64,000 bases of DNA, taken from NCBI RefSeq assembly GCF_932526225.1, contig NC_064040.1:250001-314000 (forward strand), written 5' to 3'. Position 1 is the first letter of the stretch. Every line of letters starts with the position of its first letter. Source of the stretch: Nematostella vectensis (Eukaryota > Cnidaria > Anthozoa > Actiniaria > Edwardsiidae). Made by a program: the position numbers and the translations under genes. Shown here piece by piece: positions 1 through 10,453 of the stretch. The notes beneath the pieces were generated by a model. It was given only the letters and a program-made list of their open reading frames with translations, ran no database searches and was not told the DNA's origin.

Positions 1-844
1 GGATAACTTGATTAAGTAGATTCTAACATAGAGCATAGCGCTCGATAGATTGATATACCTTTTTTTCCGAGTATACTGTTTTATTTTTCCTAATGTTACT
101 TTTTGGAATTTACATTCGGAAAAAAAAATATTGATTGTAACCTTTTGGAGGTTACACTCGTAAAACAAATTTCCGAATGTAACCCTGAAGCTTTTCCCGA
201 ATGTAACCTTCAGTCCGATGGTGACTTTGCTTGGGATAGTTTACGATACCAATAGTATTAAAAGTAATTTTCATTACAATTCCCTTCAGCAATGCCACGT
301 TAGTCTTTCGTTGCGGGCACTTGACTACTAACGCAGCGACCCGGGTTCGATTCCTGCTGATAGCCTATTTTTTTTTTCTTTATGTTTTTTTTTTAAATAT
401 CGATATTTAATTATACTGTTCTTGGTGTGTCATGACATAAAAAGAAGGTGTAGGGACATTTTGATGTACTCTCAGCATCTTTGATGTGCTCATGCTTTGT
501 TCAGGATCCTGTACATATTTTATGCACACAAGAACTAACTAGATTCCTTGGATAACTTGATTAAGTAGATTCTAACATAGAGCATAGCGCACGATAGATT
601 GATATACCTTTTTTTCCGAGTATACTGTTTTATTTTTCCTAATGTTACTTTTTGGAATTTACATTCGGAAAAAAAAAATTATCGATTGTAACCTTTTGGG
701 GGTTACACTCGTAAATCAAATTCCCGAATGTAACCCTAAAGCTTTTCCCGAATGTAACCTCAAGTCCGATGGTGACTTTGCTTGGGATAGTTTACGATAC
801 CAATATTATTAAAAGTAATTTTCATTACAATTCCCTTCAGCAAT

Positions 845-916
845 GCCACGTTAGTCTTTCGTTGCGGGCACTTGACTACTAACGCAGCGACCCGGGTTCG
901 ATTCCCGCTGATAGCC
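845..916 (+). pseudogene. tRNA-like relic (forward-block example)
   Basis: The 72-nt element can be laid out as a degenerate tRNA. TA precedes a 4-bp D stem (GTCT with GGGC, two G-U pairs) closing an 8-nt loop. The anticodon loop is CTACTAA, with T33, A37 and ACT in the anticodon position. A 4-nt variable region follows, then a T arm with 4 of 5 pairs and loop TTCGATT. The 3' side of the acceptor is TGATAGC plus C. The acceptor stem pairs at only about 3 of 7 positions and the anticodon stem at 2 of 5, so it should not yield a working tRNA. A tRNA-Ser-like ancestor is a guess from the anticodon loop alone. The same element recurs about 137-208 bp before each landmark of the forward block. Confidence 0.6.
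893..905 (+). promoter_or_regulatory. Pol III B box (example)
   Basis: GGGTTCGATTCCC contains GGTTCGATTCC, a full match to the TFIIIC-binding B-box consensus GGTTCGANNCC. It forms the T arm of the relic and is preserved in most of the roughly 116 monomers. A convincing A box is absent: the matching region reads TAGTCTTTCG, lacking the conserved AG and GG positions. What is seen is a strong B box; binding by TFIIIC is inferred. Confidence 0.7.
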
Positions 917-918
917 TA

Positions 919-926
919 TTTTTTTT
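919..926 (+). terminator. T-run after the relic, Pol III terminator-like (example)
   Basis: A run of eight T begins two bases after the relic's CC end (GATAGCC-TA-T8), followed by further T-rich sequence. Four or more T on the sense strand ends Pol III transcription, and this spacing is typical of tRNA genes rather than of SINEs, which lack an early terminator. The T-run is present in all complete units but varies in length. Confidence 0.6.
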
Positions 927-2082
927 CTTTATTTATTTTTTTTAAATATCGATATTTAATTATACTGTTCTTGGTGTGTCATGACATAAAAAGAAGGTAT
1001 AGGGACATTTTGATGTACTCTCAGAATCTTTGATGTGCTCATGCTTTGTTCAGGATCCTGTACATATTTTATGCACACAAGAACTAACTAGATTCCTTGG
1101 ATAACTTGATTCAGTAGATTCTAACATAGAGCATAGCGCTCGATAGATTGATATACCTTTTTTTCCGAGTATACTGTTTTATTTTTCCTAATGTTACTTA
1201 TTGGAATTTACATTCGGAAAAAAAATTATCGATGGTAACCTTTTGGAGGTTACACTCGTAAAACAAATTCCCGAATGTAACCCTGAAGCTTTTCCCGAAT
1301 GTAACCTCCAGTCCGATGGTGACTTTGCTTGGGATAGTTTACGATACCAATAGTATTAAAAGTAATTTTCATTACAATTCCCTTCAGCAATGCCACGTTA
1401 GTCTTTCGAGCGGGCACTTGACTACTACCGCAGCGACCCGGGTTCTATTCCCGCTGATAGCCTATTTTTTTTTCTTTATTTTTTTTTTAAATATCGATAC
1501 TTAATTATACTGTTCTTGGTGTGTCATGACATAAAAAGAAGGTATAGGGACATTTTTATGTACTCTCAGCATCTTTGATGTGCTCATGCTTTGTTCAGGA
1601 TCCTGTACATATTTTATGCGCACAAGAACTAACTAGATTCCTTGGATAACTTGATTAAGTAGATTCTAACATAGAGCATAGCGCTCGATAGATTGATATA
1701 CCTTTTTTTCCGAGTATGCTGTTTTATTATTCCTAATGTTACTTTTTGGAATTTACATTCGGAAAAAAAATTATTGATTGTAACCTTTTGGAGGTTACAC
1801 TCGTAAAACAAATTCCCGAGTGTAAACCTGAAGCTTTTCCCGAATGTAACCTCCAGTCCGATGGCGACATTGCTTGGGATAGTTTACGATGCCAATAGTA
1901 TTAAAAGTAATTTTCATTACAATTCCCTTCAGCAATGCCACGTTAGTCTTTCGTTGCGGGCACTTGACTACTAACGCAGCGACCCGGGTTCGATCCCCGC
2001 TGATAGCCTATTTTTTTTCTTTATTTTTTTTTTTTAAATATCGATACTTAATTATACTGTTCTTGGTGTGTCATGACATAAA

Positions 2083-5000
2083 AAGAAGGTATAGGGACAT
2101 TTTTATGTACTCTCAGCATCTTTGATGTGCTCATGCTTTGTTCAGGATCCTGAACATATTCTATGCACACAAGAACTAACTAGATTTCTTGGATAACTTG
2201 ATTAGGTAGATTCTAACATAGAGCATAGCGCTCGATAGATTGATATACCTTTTTTTCCGAGTATACTGTTTTATTTTTCCTAATGTTACTTTTTGGAATT
2301 TACATTCGGAAAAAAAATTATCGATTGTAACCTTTTTTAGGTTACACTCGTAAAACAAATTCCCGAATGTAACCCTGAAGCTTTTCCCGAAGGTAACCTC
2401 CAGTCCGATGGTGACTTTGCTTGGGATAGTTTACAATACCAATAGTATTAAAAGTAATTTTCATTACAATTCCCTTCAGCAATGCCACGTTAGTCTTTCG
2501 TTGCGGGCACTTGACTACTAACGCAGCGACCCGGGTTCGAATCCCGAATGTAACCCTGAAGCTTTTCCCGAATGTAACCTCCAGTCCGATGGTGACTTTG
2601 CTTGGGATAATTTACGATACCAATAGTATTAAAAGTAATTTTCATTACAATTCCCTTCAGCAATGCCACGTTAGTCTTTCGTTGCGGGCACTTGACTACT
2701 AACGCAGCGACCCGGGTTCGATTCCCGCTGATAGCCTATTTTTTTTTCTTTATTTTTTTTTTAAATATCGATACTTAATTATACTGTTCTTGGTGTGTCA
2801 TGACATAAAAAGAAGGTATAGGGACATTTTTATGTACTCTCAGCATCTTTGATGTGCTCATGCTTTGTTCAGGATCCTGTACATATTCTATGCACACAAG
2901 AACTAACTAGATTCCTTGGATAACTTGATTAAGTAGATTCTAACATAGAGCATAGCGCTCGATAGATTGATATACCTTTTTTTCCGAGTACACTGTTTTT
3001 TTTTTTTCTAATGTTACTTTGTGGAATTTACATTCGGAAAAAAATTATTGATTGTAACCTTTTGGAGGTTACACTCGTAAAACAAATTCCCGAAGGTAAC
3101 CCTGAAGCTTTTCCCGAATGTAACCTCCAGTCCGATGGTGACTTTGCTTGGGATAGTTTACGATACCAATAGTATTAACAGTAATTTTCATTACAATTTC
3201 CTTCAGCAATGCCACGTTAGTCTTTCGTTGCGGGCACTTGACTACTAACGCAGCGACCCGGGTTCTATTCCCGCTGATAGCCTATTTTTTTTCTTTATTT
3301 TTTTTTAAATATCGATACTTAATTATACTGTTCTTGGTGTGTCATGACATAACAAGAAGGTATAAGGACATTTTTATGTACTCTCAGCATCTTTGATGTG
3401 CTCATGCTTTGTTCAGGATCCTGTACATATTTTATGCACACAAGAACTAACTAGATTCCTTGGATAACTTGATTAAGTAGATTCTAACATAGAGCATAGC
3501 GCTCGATAGATTGATATACCTTTTTTTCCGAGTATGCTGTTTTATTATTCCTAATGTTACTTTTTGGAATTTACATTCGAAAAAAAAATTATCGATTGTA
3601 ACCTTTTGGAGGTTACACTCGTAAAACAAATTCCCGAGTGTAACCCTGAAGCTTTTCCCGAATGTAACCTCCAGTCCGATGGTGACTTTGCTTGGGATAG
3701 TTTACGATGCCAATAGTATTAAAAGTAATTTTCATTACAATTCCCTTCAGCAATGCCACGTTAGTCTTTCGTTGCGGGCACTTGACTACTAACGCAGCGA
3801 CCCGGGTTCGATCCCCGCTGATAGCCTATTTTTTTTCTTTATTTTTTTTTTTAAATATCGATACTTAATTATACTGTTCTTGGTGTGTCATGACATAAAA
3901 AGAAGGTATAGGGACATTTTTATGTACTCTCAGCATCTTTGATGTGCTCATGCTTTGTTCAGGATCCTGCACATATTCTATGCACACAAGAACTAACTAG
4001 ATTTCTTGGATAACTTGATTAAGTAGATTCTAACATAGAGCATAGCGCTCGATAGATTGATATACCTTTTTTCCGAGTATACTGTTTTATTTTTCCTAAT
4101 GTTACTTTTTGGAATTTACATTCCGAAAAAAAATTATTGATTGTAACCTTTTGGAGGTTACACTCGTAAAACAAATTCCCGAATGTAACCCTGAAGCTTT
4201 TCCCGAATGTAACCTCCAGTCCGATGGTGACTTTGCTTGGGATAGTTTACGATACCAATAGTATTAACAGTAATTTTCATTACAATTCCCTTCAGCAATG
4301 CCACGTTAGTCTTTCGTTGCGGGCACTTGACTACTAACGCAGCGACCCGGGTTCTATTCCCGCTGATAGCCTATTTTTTTTCTTTATTTTTTTTTTAAAT
4401 ATCGATACTTAATTATACTGTTCTTGGTGTGTCATGACATAACAAGAAGGTATAGGGACATTTTTATGTACTCTCAGCATCTTTGATGTGCTTATGCTTT
4501 GTTCATGATCCTGTACATATTTTATGCACACAAGAACTAACTAGATTCCTTGGATAACTTGATTAAGTAGATTCTAACATAGAGCATAGCGCTCGATAGA
4601 TTGATATACCTTTTTTTCCGAGTATGCTGTTTTATTTTTCCTAATGTTACTTTTTGGAATTTACATTCGGAAAAAAAATTATTGATTGTAACCTTTTGGA
4701 GGTTACACTCGTAAAACAAATTCCCGAGTGTAACCCTGAAGCTTTTCCCGAATGTAACCTCCAGTCCGATGGTGACTTTGCTTGGGATAGTTTACGATAC
4801 CAATAGTATTAAAAGTAATTTTCATTACAATTCCCTTCAGTAATGCTACGTTAGTCTTTCGTTGCGGGCACTTGACTACTAACGCAGCGACCCGGGTTCG
4901 ATTCCCGCTGATAGCCTATTTTTTTTTTCTTTAATATTTTTTTTTAAATATCGATACTTATATATACTGTTCTTGGTGTGTCATGACATAAAAAGAAGGT

Positions 5001-5100
5001 ATAGGGACATTTTTATGTACTCTCAGCATCTTTGATGTGCTCATGCTTTGTTCAGGATCCTGTACATATTTTATGCACACAGGAACTAACTAGATTCCTT
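2083..5100 (+). repeat. Central monomers of the 5.1-kb higher-order unit
   Basis: These are forward monomers with landmarks at 2145, 2872, 3416, 3962, 4506 and 5055. Two alternating monomer types are visible. One has GTTTTATTATTCC and GTTTACGATGCC (1598-2145 type, again near 3540-3710). The other has CATAACAAGAAGG and GTATTAACAG (near 3170-3350 and 4260-4450). This indicates an inner dimer of about 1.09 kb nested in the 5.1-kb unit. No gene is seen. Confidence 0.75.
2361..2722 (+). repeat. 181-bp internal tandem duplication within a monomer
   Basis: The segment from the first CCCGAATGTAACC copy to the B box is repeated in tandem at an offset of 181 bp (TCCCGAATG at 2361 and again at 2542), which makes the landmark interval 727 bp. 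The junction lies inside the T-arm: GGGTTCGAATCCCGAATG joins a B-box loop to the start of the GTAACC motif cluster. The two parent sites share the short word ATTCCCG (CAAATTCCCGAATG and TTCGATTCCCGCTG), so a microhomology-mediated or slipped event fits. The junction keeps a perfect B box (GGTTCGAATCC), while the first copy loses its downstream T-run. Confidence 0.92.
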
Positions 5101-7182
5101 GGATAACTTGATTAAGTAGATTTTAACATAGAGCATAGCGCTCGATAGATTGATATACCTTTTTTTCCGAGTATACTGTTTTATTTTTCCTAATGTTACT
5201 TTTTGGAATTTACATTCGGAAAAAAAAATATTGATTGTAACCTTTTGGAGGTTACACTCGTAAAACAAATTCCCGAATGTAACCCTGAAGCTTTTCCCGA
5301 ATGTAACCTTCAGTCCGATGGTGACTTTGCTTGGGATAGTTTACGATACCAATAGTATTAAAAGTAATTTTCATTACATATCCCTTCAGCAATGCCACGT
5401 TAGTCTTTCGTTGCGGGCACTTGACTACTACCGCAGCGACCCGGGTTCGATTCCTGCTGATAGCCTATTTTTTTTTTCTTTATGTTTTTTTTTTAAATAT
5501 CGATATTTAATTATACTGTTCTTGGTGTGTCATGACATAAAAAGAAGGTGTAGGGACATTTTGATGTACTCTCAGCATCTTTGATGTGCTCATGCTTTGT
5601 TCAGGATCCTGTACATATTTTATGCACACAAGAACTAACTAGATTCCTTGGATAACTTGATTAAGTAGATTCTAACATAGAGCATAGCGCACGATAGATT
5701 GATATACCTTTTTTTCCGAGTATACTGTTTTATTTTTCCTAATGTTACTTTTTGGAATTTACATTCGGAAAAAAAAAATTATCGATTGTAACCTTTTGGG
5801 GGTTACACTCGTAAATCAAATTCCCGAATGTAACCCTAAAGCTTTTCCCGAATGTAACCTCAAGTCCGATGGTGACTTTGCTTGGGATAGTTTACTATAC
5901 CAATATTATTAAAAGTAATTTTCATTACAATTCCCTTCAGCAATGCCACGTTAGTCTTTCGTTGCGGGCACTTGACTACTAACGCAGCGACCCGGGTTCG
6001 ATTCCCGCTGATAGCCTATTTTTTTTCTTTATTTATTTTTTTTAAATATCGATATTTAATTATACTGTTCTTGGTGTGTCATGACATAAAAAGATAGTAT
6101 AGGGACATTTTGATGTACTCTCAGAATCTTTGATGTGCTCATGCTTTGTTCAGGATCCTGTACATATTTTATGCACACAAGAACTAACTAGATTCCTTGG
6201 ATAACTTGATTCAGTAGATTCTAACATAGAGCATAGCGCTCGATAGATTGATATACCTTTTTTTCCGAGTATACTGTTTTATTTTTCCTAATGTTACTTA
6301 TTGGAATTTACATTCGAAAAAAAAAATTATCGATGGTAACCTTTTGGAGGTTACACTCGTAAAACAAATTCCCGAATGTAACCCTGAAGCTTTTCCCGAA
6401 TGTAACCTCCAGTCCGATGGTGACTTTGCTTGGGATAGTTTACGATACCAATAGTATTAAAAGTAATTTTCATTACAATTCCCTTCAGCAATGCCACGTT
6501 AGTCTTTCGAGCGGGCACTTGACTACTACCGCAGCGACCCGGGTTCGATTCCCGCTGATAGCCTATTTTTTTTTTCTTTATTTTTTTTTTAAATATCGAT
6601 ACTTAATTATACTTTTCTTGGTGTGTCATGACATAAAAAGAAGGTATAGGGACATTTTTATGTACTCTCAGCATCTTTGATGTGCTCATGCTTTGTTCAG
6701 GATCCTGTACATATTTTATGCGCACAAGAACTAACTAGATTCCTTGGATAACTTGATTAAGTAGATTCTAACATAGAGCATAGCGCTCGATAGATTGATA
6801 TACCTTTTTTTCCGAGTATGCTGTTTTATTATTCCTAATGTTACTTTTTGGAATTCACATTCGGAAAAAAAATTATTGATTGTAACCTTTTGGAGGTTAC
6901 ACTCGTAAAACAAATTCCCGAGTGTAACCCTGAAGCTTTTCCCGAATGTAACCTCCAGTCCGATGGCGACATTGCTTGGGATAGTTTACGATGCCAATAG
7001 TATTAAAAGTAATTTTCATTACAATTCCCTTCAGCAATGCCACGTTAGTCTTTCGTTGCGGGCACTTGACTACTAACGCAGCGACCCGGGTTCGATCCCC
7101 GCTGATAGCCTATTTTTTTTCTTTATTTTTTTTTTTAAATATCGATACTTAATTATACTGTTCTTGGTGTGTCATGACATAA
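5101..7182 (+). repeat. 5.1-kb higher-order repeat, right copy, ending at the orientation switch
   Basis: This is the counterpart of 1-2082 (see the shared variants there). The copy stops at the polarity switch: at 2082 the left copy continues AAAAAGAAGG, whereas here the sequence after GTCATGACATAA turns into reverse-oriented monomer sequence. Landmarks lie at 5604, 6153 and 6700. The last unit carries the GATGGCGACATTGC variant also seen near 1861. Confidence 0.9.
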
Positions 7183-7194
7183 CGAGTGTAACCT
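7171..7194. other. Orientation-switch junction
   Basis: Forward monomer sequence runs through GTCATGACATAA (7171-7182) and is followed at once by CGAGTGTAACC (from 7183), which belongs to the reverse orientation and to a position elsewhere in the unit. Only the A at 7182 can be assigned to both sides (one-base overlap; two if the parent had the CATAAC allele). The flanks do not form a perfect palindrome. The nearest inverted match of the left flank (GTCATGAC...TATCGATA) starts about 270 bp to the right. It could be a real inversion breakpoint or a join between two contigs. Confidence 0.9.
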
Positions 7195-10100
7195 CCAAAA
7201 GGTTACAATCAATAATTTTTTTCCGAATGTAAATTCCAAAAAGTAACATTAGGAAAAATAAAACAGTATACTCGGAAAAAAGGTATATCAATCTATCGAG
7301 CGCTATGCTCTATGTTAGAATCTACTTAATCAAGTTATCCAAGGAATCTAGTTAGTTCTTGTGTGCTTAGAATATGTACAGGATCCTGAACAAAGCATGA
7401 GCACATCAAAGATGCTGAGAGTACATCAAAATGTCCCTATACCTTCTTTTTATGTCATGACACACCAAGAACAGTATAATTAAGTATCGATATTTTAAAA
7501 AAAAAATAAAGAAAAAAAAATAGGCTATCAGCGGGAATCGAACCCGGGTCGCTGCGTTAGTAGTCAAGTGCCCGCAACGAAAGACTAACGTGGCATTGCT
7601 GAAGGGAATTGTAATGAAAATTACTTTTAATACTATTTGTATCGTAAACTATCCCAAGCAAAGTCACCATCGGACTGGAGGTTACATTCGGGAAAAGCTT
7701 CAGGGTTACATTCGGGAATTTGTTTTACGAGTGTAACCTCCAAAAGGTTACAATCGATAATTTTTTTTTCGGAATGTAAATTCCAAAAAGTAACATTAGG
7801 AAAAATAAAACAGTATACTCGGAAAAAAGGTATATCAATCTATCGAGCGCTATGCTCTATGTTAGAATCTACTTAATCAAGTTATCCAAGAAATCTAGTT
7901 AGTTCTTGTGTGCATAAAATATGTGCAGGATCCTGAACAAAGCATGAGCACATCGAAGATGCTGAGAGTACATAAAAATGTCCCTATACCTTCTTTTTAT
8001 GTCATGACACACCAAGAACAGTATAATTAAGTATCGATATTTAAAATAAAGAAAAAAAAATAGGCTATCAGCGGGAATCGAACCCGGGTCGCTGCGTTAG
8101 TAGTCAAGTGCCCGCAACGAAAGACTAACGTGGCATTGCTGAAGGGAATTGTAATGAAAATTACTTTTAATACTATTGGTATCGTAAACTATCCCAAGCA
8201 AAGTCACCATCGGACTGGATGTTACATTCGGGAAAAGCTTCAGGGTTACATTCGGGACTTTGTTTTACGAGTGTAACCTCCAAAAGGTTACAATCGATAA
8301 TTTTTTTTCCGAATGTAAATTCCAAAAAGTAACATTAGGAAAATAAAACAGTATACTCGGTAAAAAAGGTATATCAATCTATCGAGCGCTATGCTCTATG
8401 TTAGAATCTACTTAATCAAGTTATCCAAGGAATCTAGTTAGTTCTTGTGTGCATAAAATATGTACAGGATCCTGAACAAAGCATGAGCACATCATAGATG
8501 CTGAGAGTACATAAAAATGTCCCTATACCCTCTTTTTATGTCATGACACACCAAGAACAGTATAATTAAGTATCGATATTTAAAAAAAAAAATAAAGAAA
8601 AAAAAAATAGGCTATCAGCGGGAATCGAACCCGGGTAGCTGCGGTAGTAGTCAAGTGCCCGCAACGAAAGACTAACGTGGCATTGCTGAAGGGAATTGTA
8701 ATGAAAATTACTTTTAATACTATTGGTATCGTAAACTATCCCAAGCAAAGTCACCATCGGTCTGGAGGTTACATTCGGGAAAAGCTTCAGGGTTACATTC
8801 GGGACTTTGTTTTACGAGTGTAACCTCCAAAAGGTTACAATCAATAATTTTTTTTCCGAATGTAAATTCCAAAAAGTAACATTAGGAAAAATAAAACAGT
8901 ATACTCGGAAAAAAGGTATATCAATCTATCGAGCGCTATGCTCTATGTTAGAATCTACTTAATCAAGTTATCCAAGGAATCTAGTTAGTTCTTGTGTGCA
9001 TAGAATATGTACAGGATCCTGAACAAAGCATGAGCACATCAAAGATGCTGAGAGTACATAAAAATGTCCCTATACCTTCTTTTTATGTCATGACACACCA
9101 AGAACAGTATAATTAAGTATCGATATTTAAAAAAAAAAATAAAGAAAAAAAAAATAGGCTATCAGCGGGAATCGAACCCGGGTAGCTGCGGTAGTAGTCA
9201 AGTGCCCGCAACGAAAGACTAACGTGGCATTGCTGAAGGGAATTGTAATGAAAATTACTTTTAATACTATTGGTATCGTAAACTATCCCAAGCAAATTCA
9301 ACATCGGACTGGAGGTTACATTCGGGAAAAGCTTCAGGGTTACATTCGGGAATTTGTTTTACGAGTGTAACCTCCAAAAGGTTACAATCAATATTTTTTT
9401 TTTCGAATGTAAATTCCAAAAAGTAACATTAGGAAAAATAAAACAGTATACTCGGAAAAAAAGGTATATCAATCTATCGAGCGCTATGCTCTATGTTAGA
9501 ATCTACTTAATCAAGTTATCCAAGGAATCTAGTTAGTTCTTGTGTGCATAAAATATGTACAGGATCCTGAACAAAGCATGAGCACATCAAAGATGCTGAG
9601 AGTACATAAAAATGTCCCTATACCTTCTTTTTATGTCATAACACACCAAGAACAGTATAATTAAGTATCGATATTAAAAAAAAAATAATAAAGAAAAAAA
9701 AAATAGGCTATCAGCGGGAATCGAACCCGGGTCGTTGCGTTAGTAGTCAAGTGCCCGCAACGAAAGACTAACGTGGCATTGCTGAAGGGAATTGTAATGA
9801 AAATTACTTTTAATACTATTGGTATCGTAAACTATCCCAAGCAAAGTCACCATCGGATTGGAGGTTACATTCGGGAAAAGCTTCAGGGTTACATTCGGGA
9901 CTTTGTTTTACGAGTGTAACCTCCAAAAGGTTACAATCGATAATTTTTTTTCCGAATGTAAATTCCAAAAAGTAACATTAGGAAAATAAAACAGTATACT
10001 CGGTAAAAAAGGTATATCAATCTATCGAGCGCTATGCTCTATGTTAGAATCTACATAATCAAGTTATCCAAGGAATCTAGTTAGTTCTTGTGTGCATAAA

Positions 10101-10453
10101 ATATGTACAGGATCCTGAACAAAGCATGAGCACATCATAGATGCTGAGAGTACATCAAAATGTCCCTATACCTTCTTTTTATGTCATGACACACCAAGAA
10201 CAGTATAATTAAGTGTCGATATTTAAAAAAAAATAAAGAAAAAAAATAGGCTATCAGCGGGATTCGAACCCGGGTCGCTGCGGTAGTAGTCAAGTGCCCG
10301 CAACGAAAGACTAACGTGGCATTGCTGAAGGGAATTGTAATGAAAATTACTGTTAATACTATTGGTATCGTAAACTATCCCAAGCAAAGTCACCATCGGA
10401 CTGGAGGTTACATTCGGGAAAAGCTTCAGGGTTACATTCGGGAATTTGTTTTA
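7183..10453 (-). repeat. Six-monomer higher-order repeat A, copy 1
   Basis: Landmarks lie at 7381, 7928, 8467, 9014, 9562 and 10110. The copy begins exactly at the orientation switch and is 3-4 bp longer than the next copies because of A-tract differences. Diagnostic units, in order: TGTGCTTAGAATATG (7360); ATGTGCAGG with CATCGAAGATG (7921-7960) and a collapsed A-tract (TTTAAAATAAAG, 8040); CATCATAGATG (8490) with CCCTCTTTTTATG; TGCATAGAATATG (9000); the CAAATTCAACATCGG unit (9294); and GTCATAACACACC with ATAATAAAG (9640-9690). Confidence 0.88.

Larger units (their letters stand above)
1..2082 (+). repeat. 5.1-kb higher-order repeat, left copy (partial)
   Basis: This stretch matches 5101-7182 at an offset of 5100-5102 bp with few differences. 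Shared private variants prove the relationship: GCGCACGATAG (near 589 and 5689), the CTCGTAAATCAAA variant (near 709 and 5809), the CAATATTATT variant (near 801 and 5901) and TCAGAATCTT (1021 and 6121). Visible differences are small, such as TTCTAAC against TTTTAAC near 21/5121 and the AACGCAGC to ACCGCAGC change near 331/5431. The left end is cut by the window, so the full copy extends further left. Confidence 0.9.
1..7182 (+). repeat. Forward-oriented satellite block
   Basis: The tRNA-like relic and its B box read on the + strand throughout this block. Landmark sites lie at 504, 1053, 1598, 2145, 2872, 3416, 3962, 4506 (mutated to TGATCC), 5055, 5604, 6153 and 6700. Some units have the B box altered to GGTTCTATTCC (near 1440, 3251 and 4350), which changes an invariant position of the Pol III box. 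Two units (near 1408 and 6508) carry the TTTCGAGCGGG allele instead of TTTCGTTGCGGG. The same allele occurs in the reverse block, so both orientations belong to one family. Confidence 0.95.

Noticed and set aside
856-876. 7-bp stem CGTTAGT/ACTAACG as a conserved RNA structure
   Set aside because: The common GCGTTAG to GCGGTAG change breaks a pair with no compensation on the other side, so selection for the stem is not supported.
845-916. Functional tRNA gene in each monomer
   Set aside because: The acceptor stem pairs at about 3 of 7 positions, the anticodon stem at 2 of 5, and the A box is poor; alleles show no compensating changes. Kept only as a relic.
7100-7520. Perfect palindrome or hairpin at the orientation switch
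   Set aside because: The inverted matches are about 270 bp apart and in different units; the sequence right of the junction is not the direct reverse complement of the left flank.
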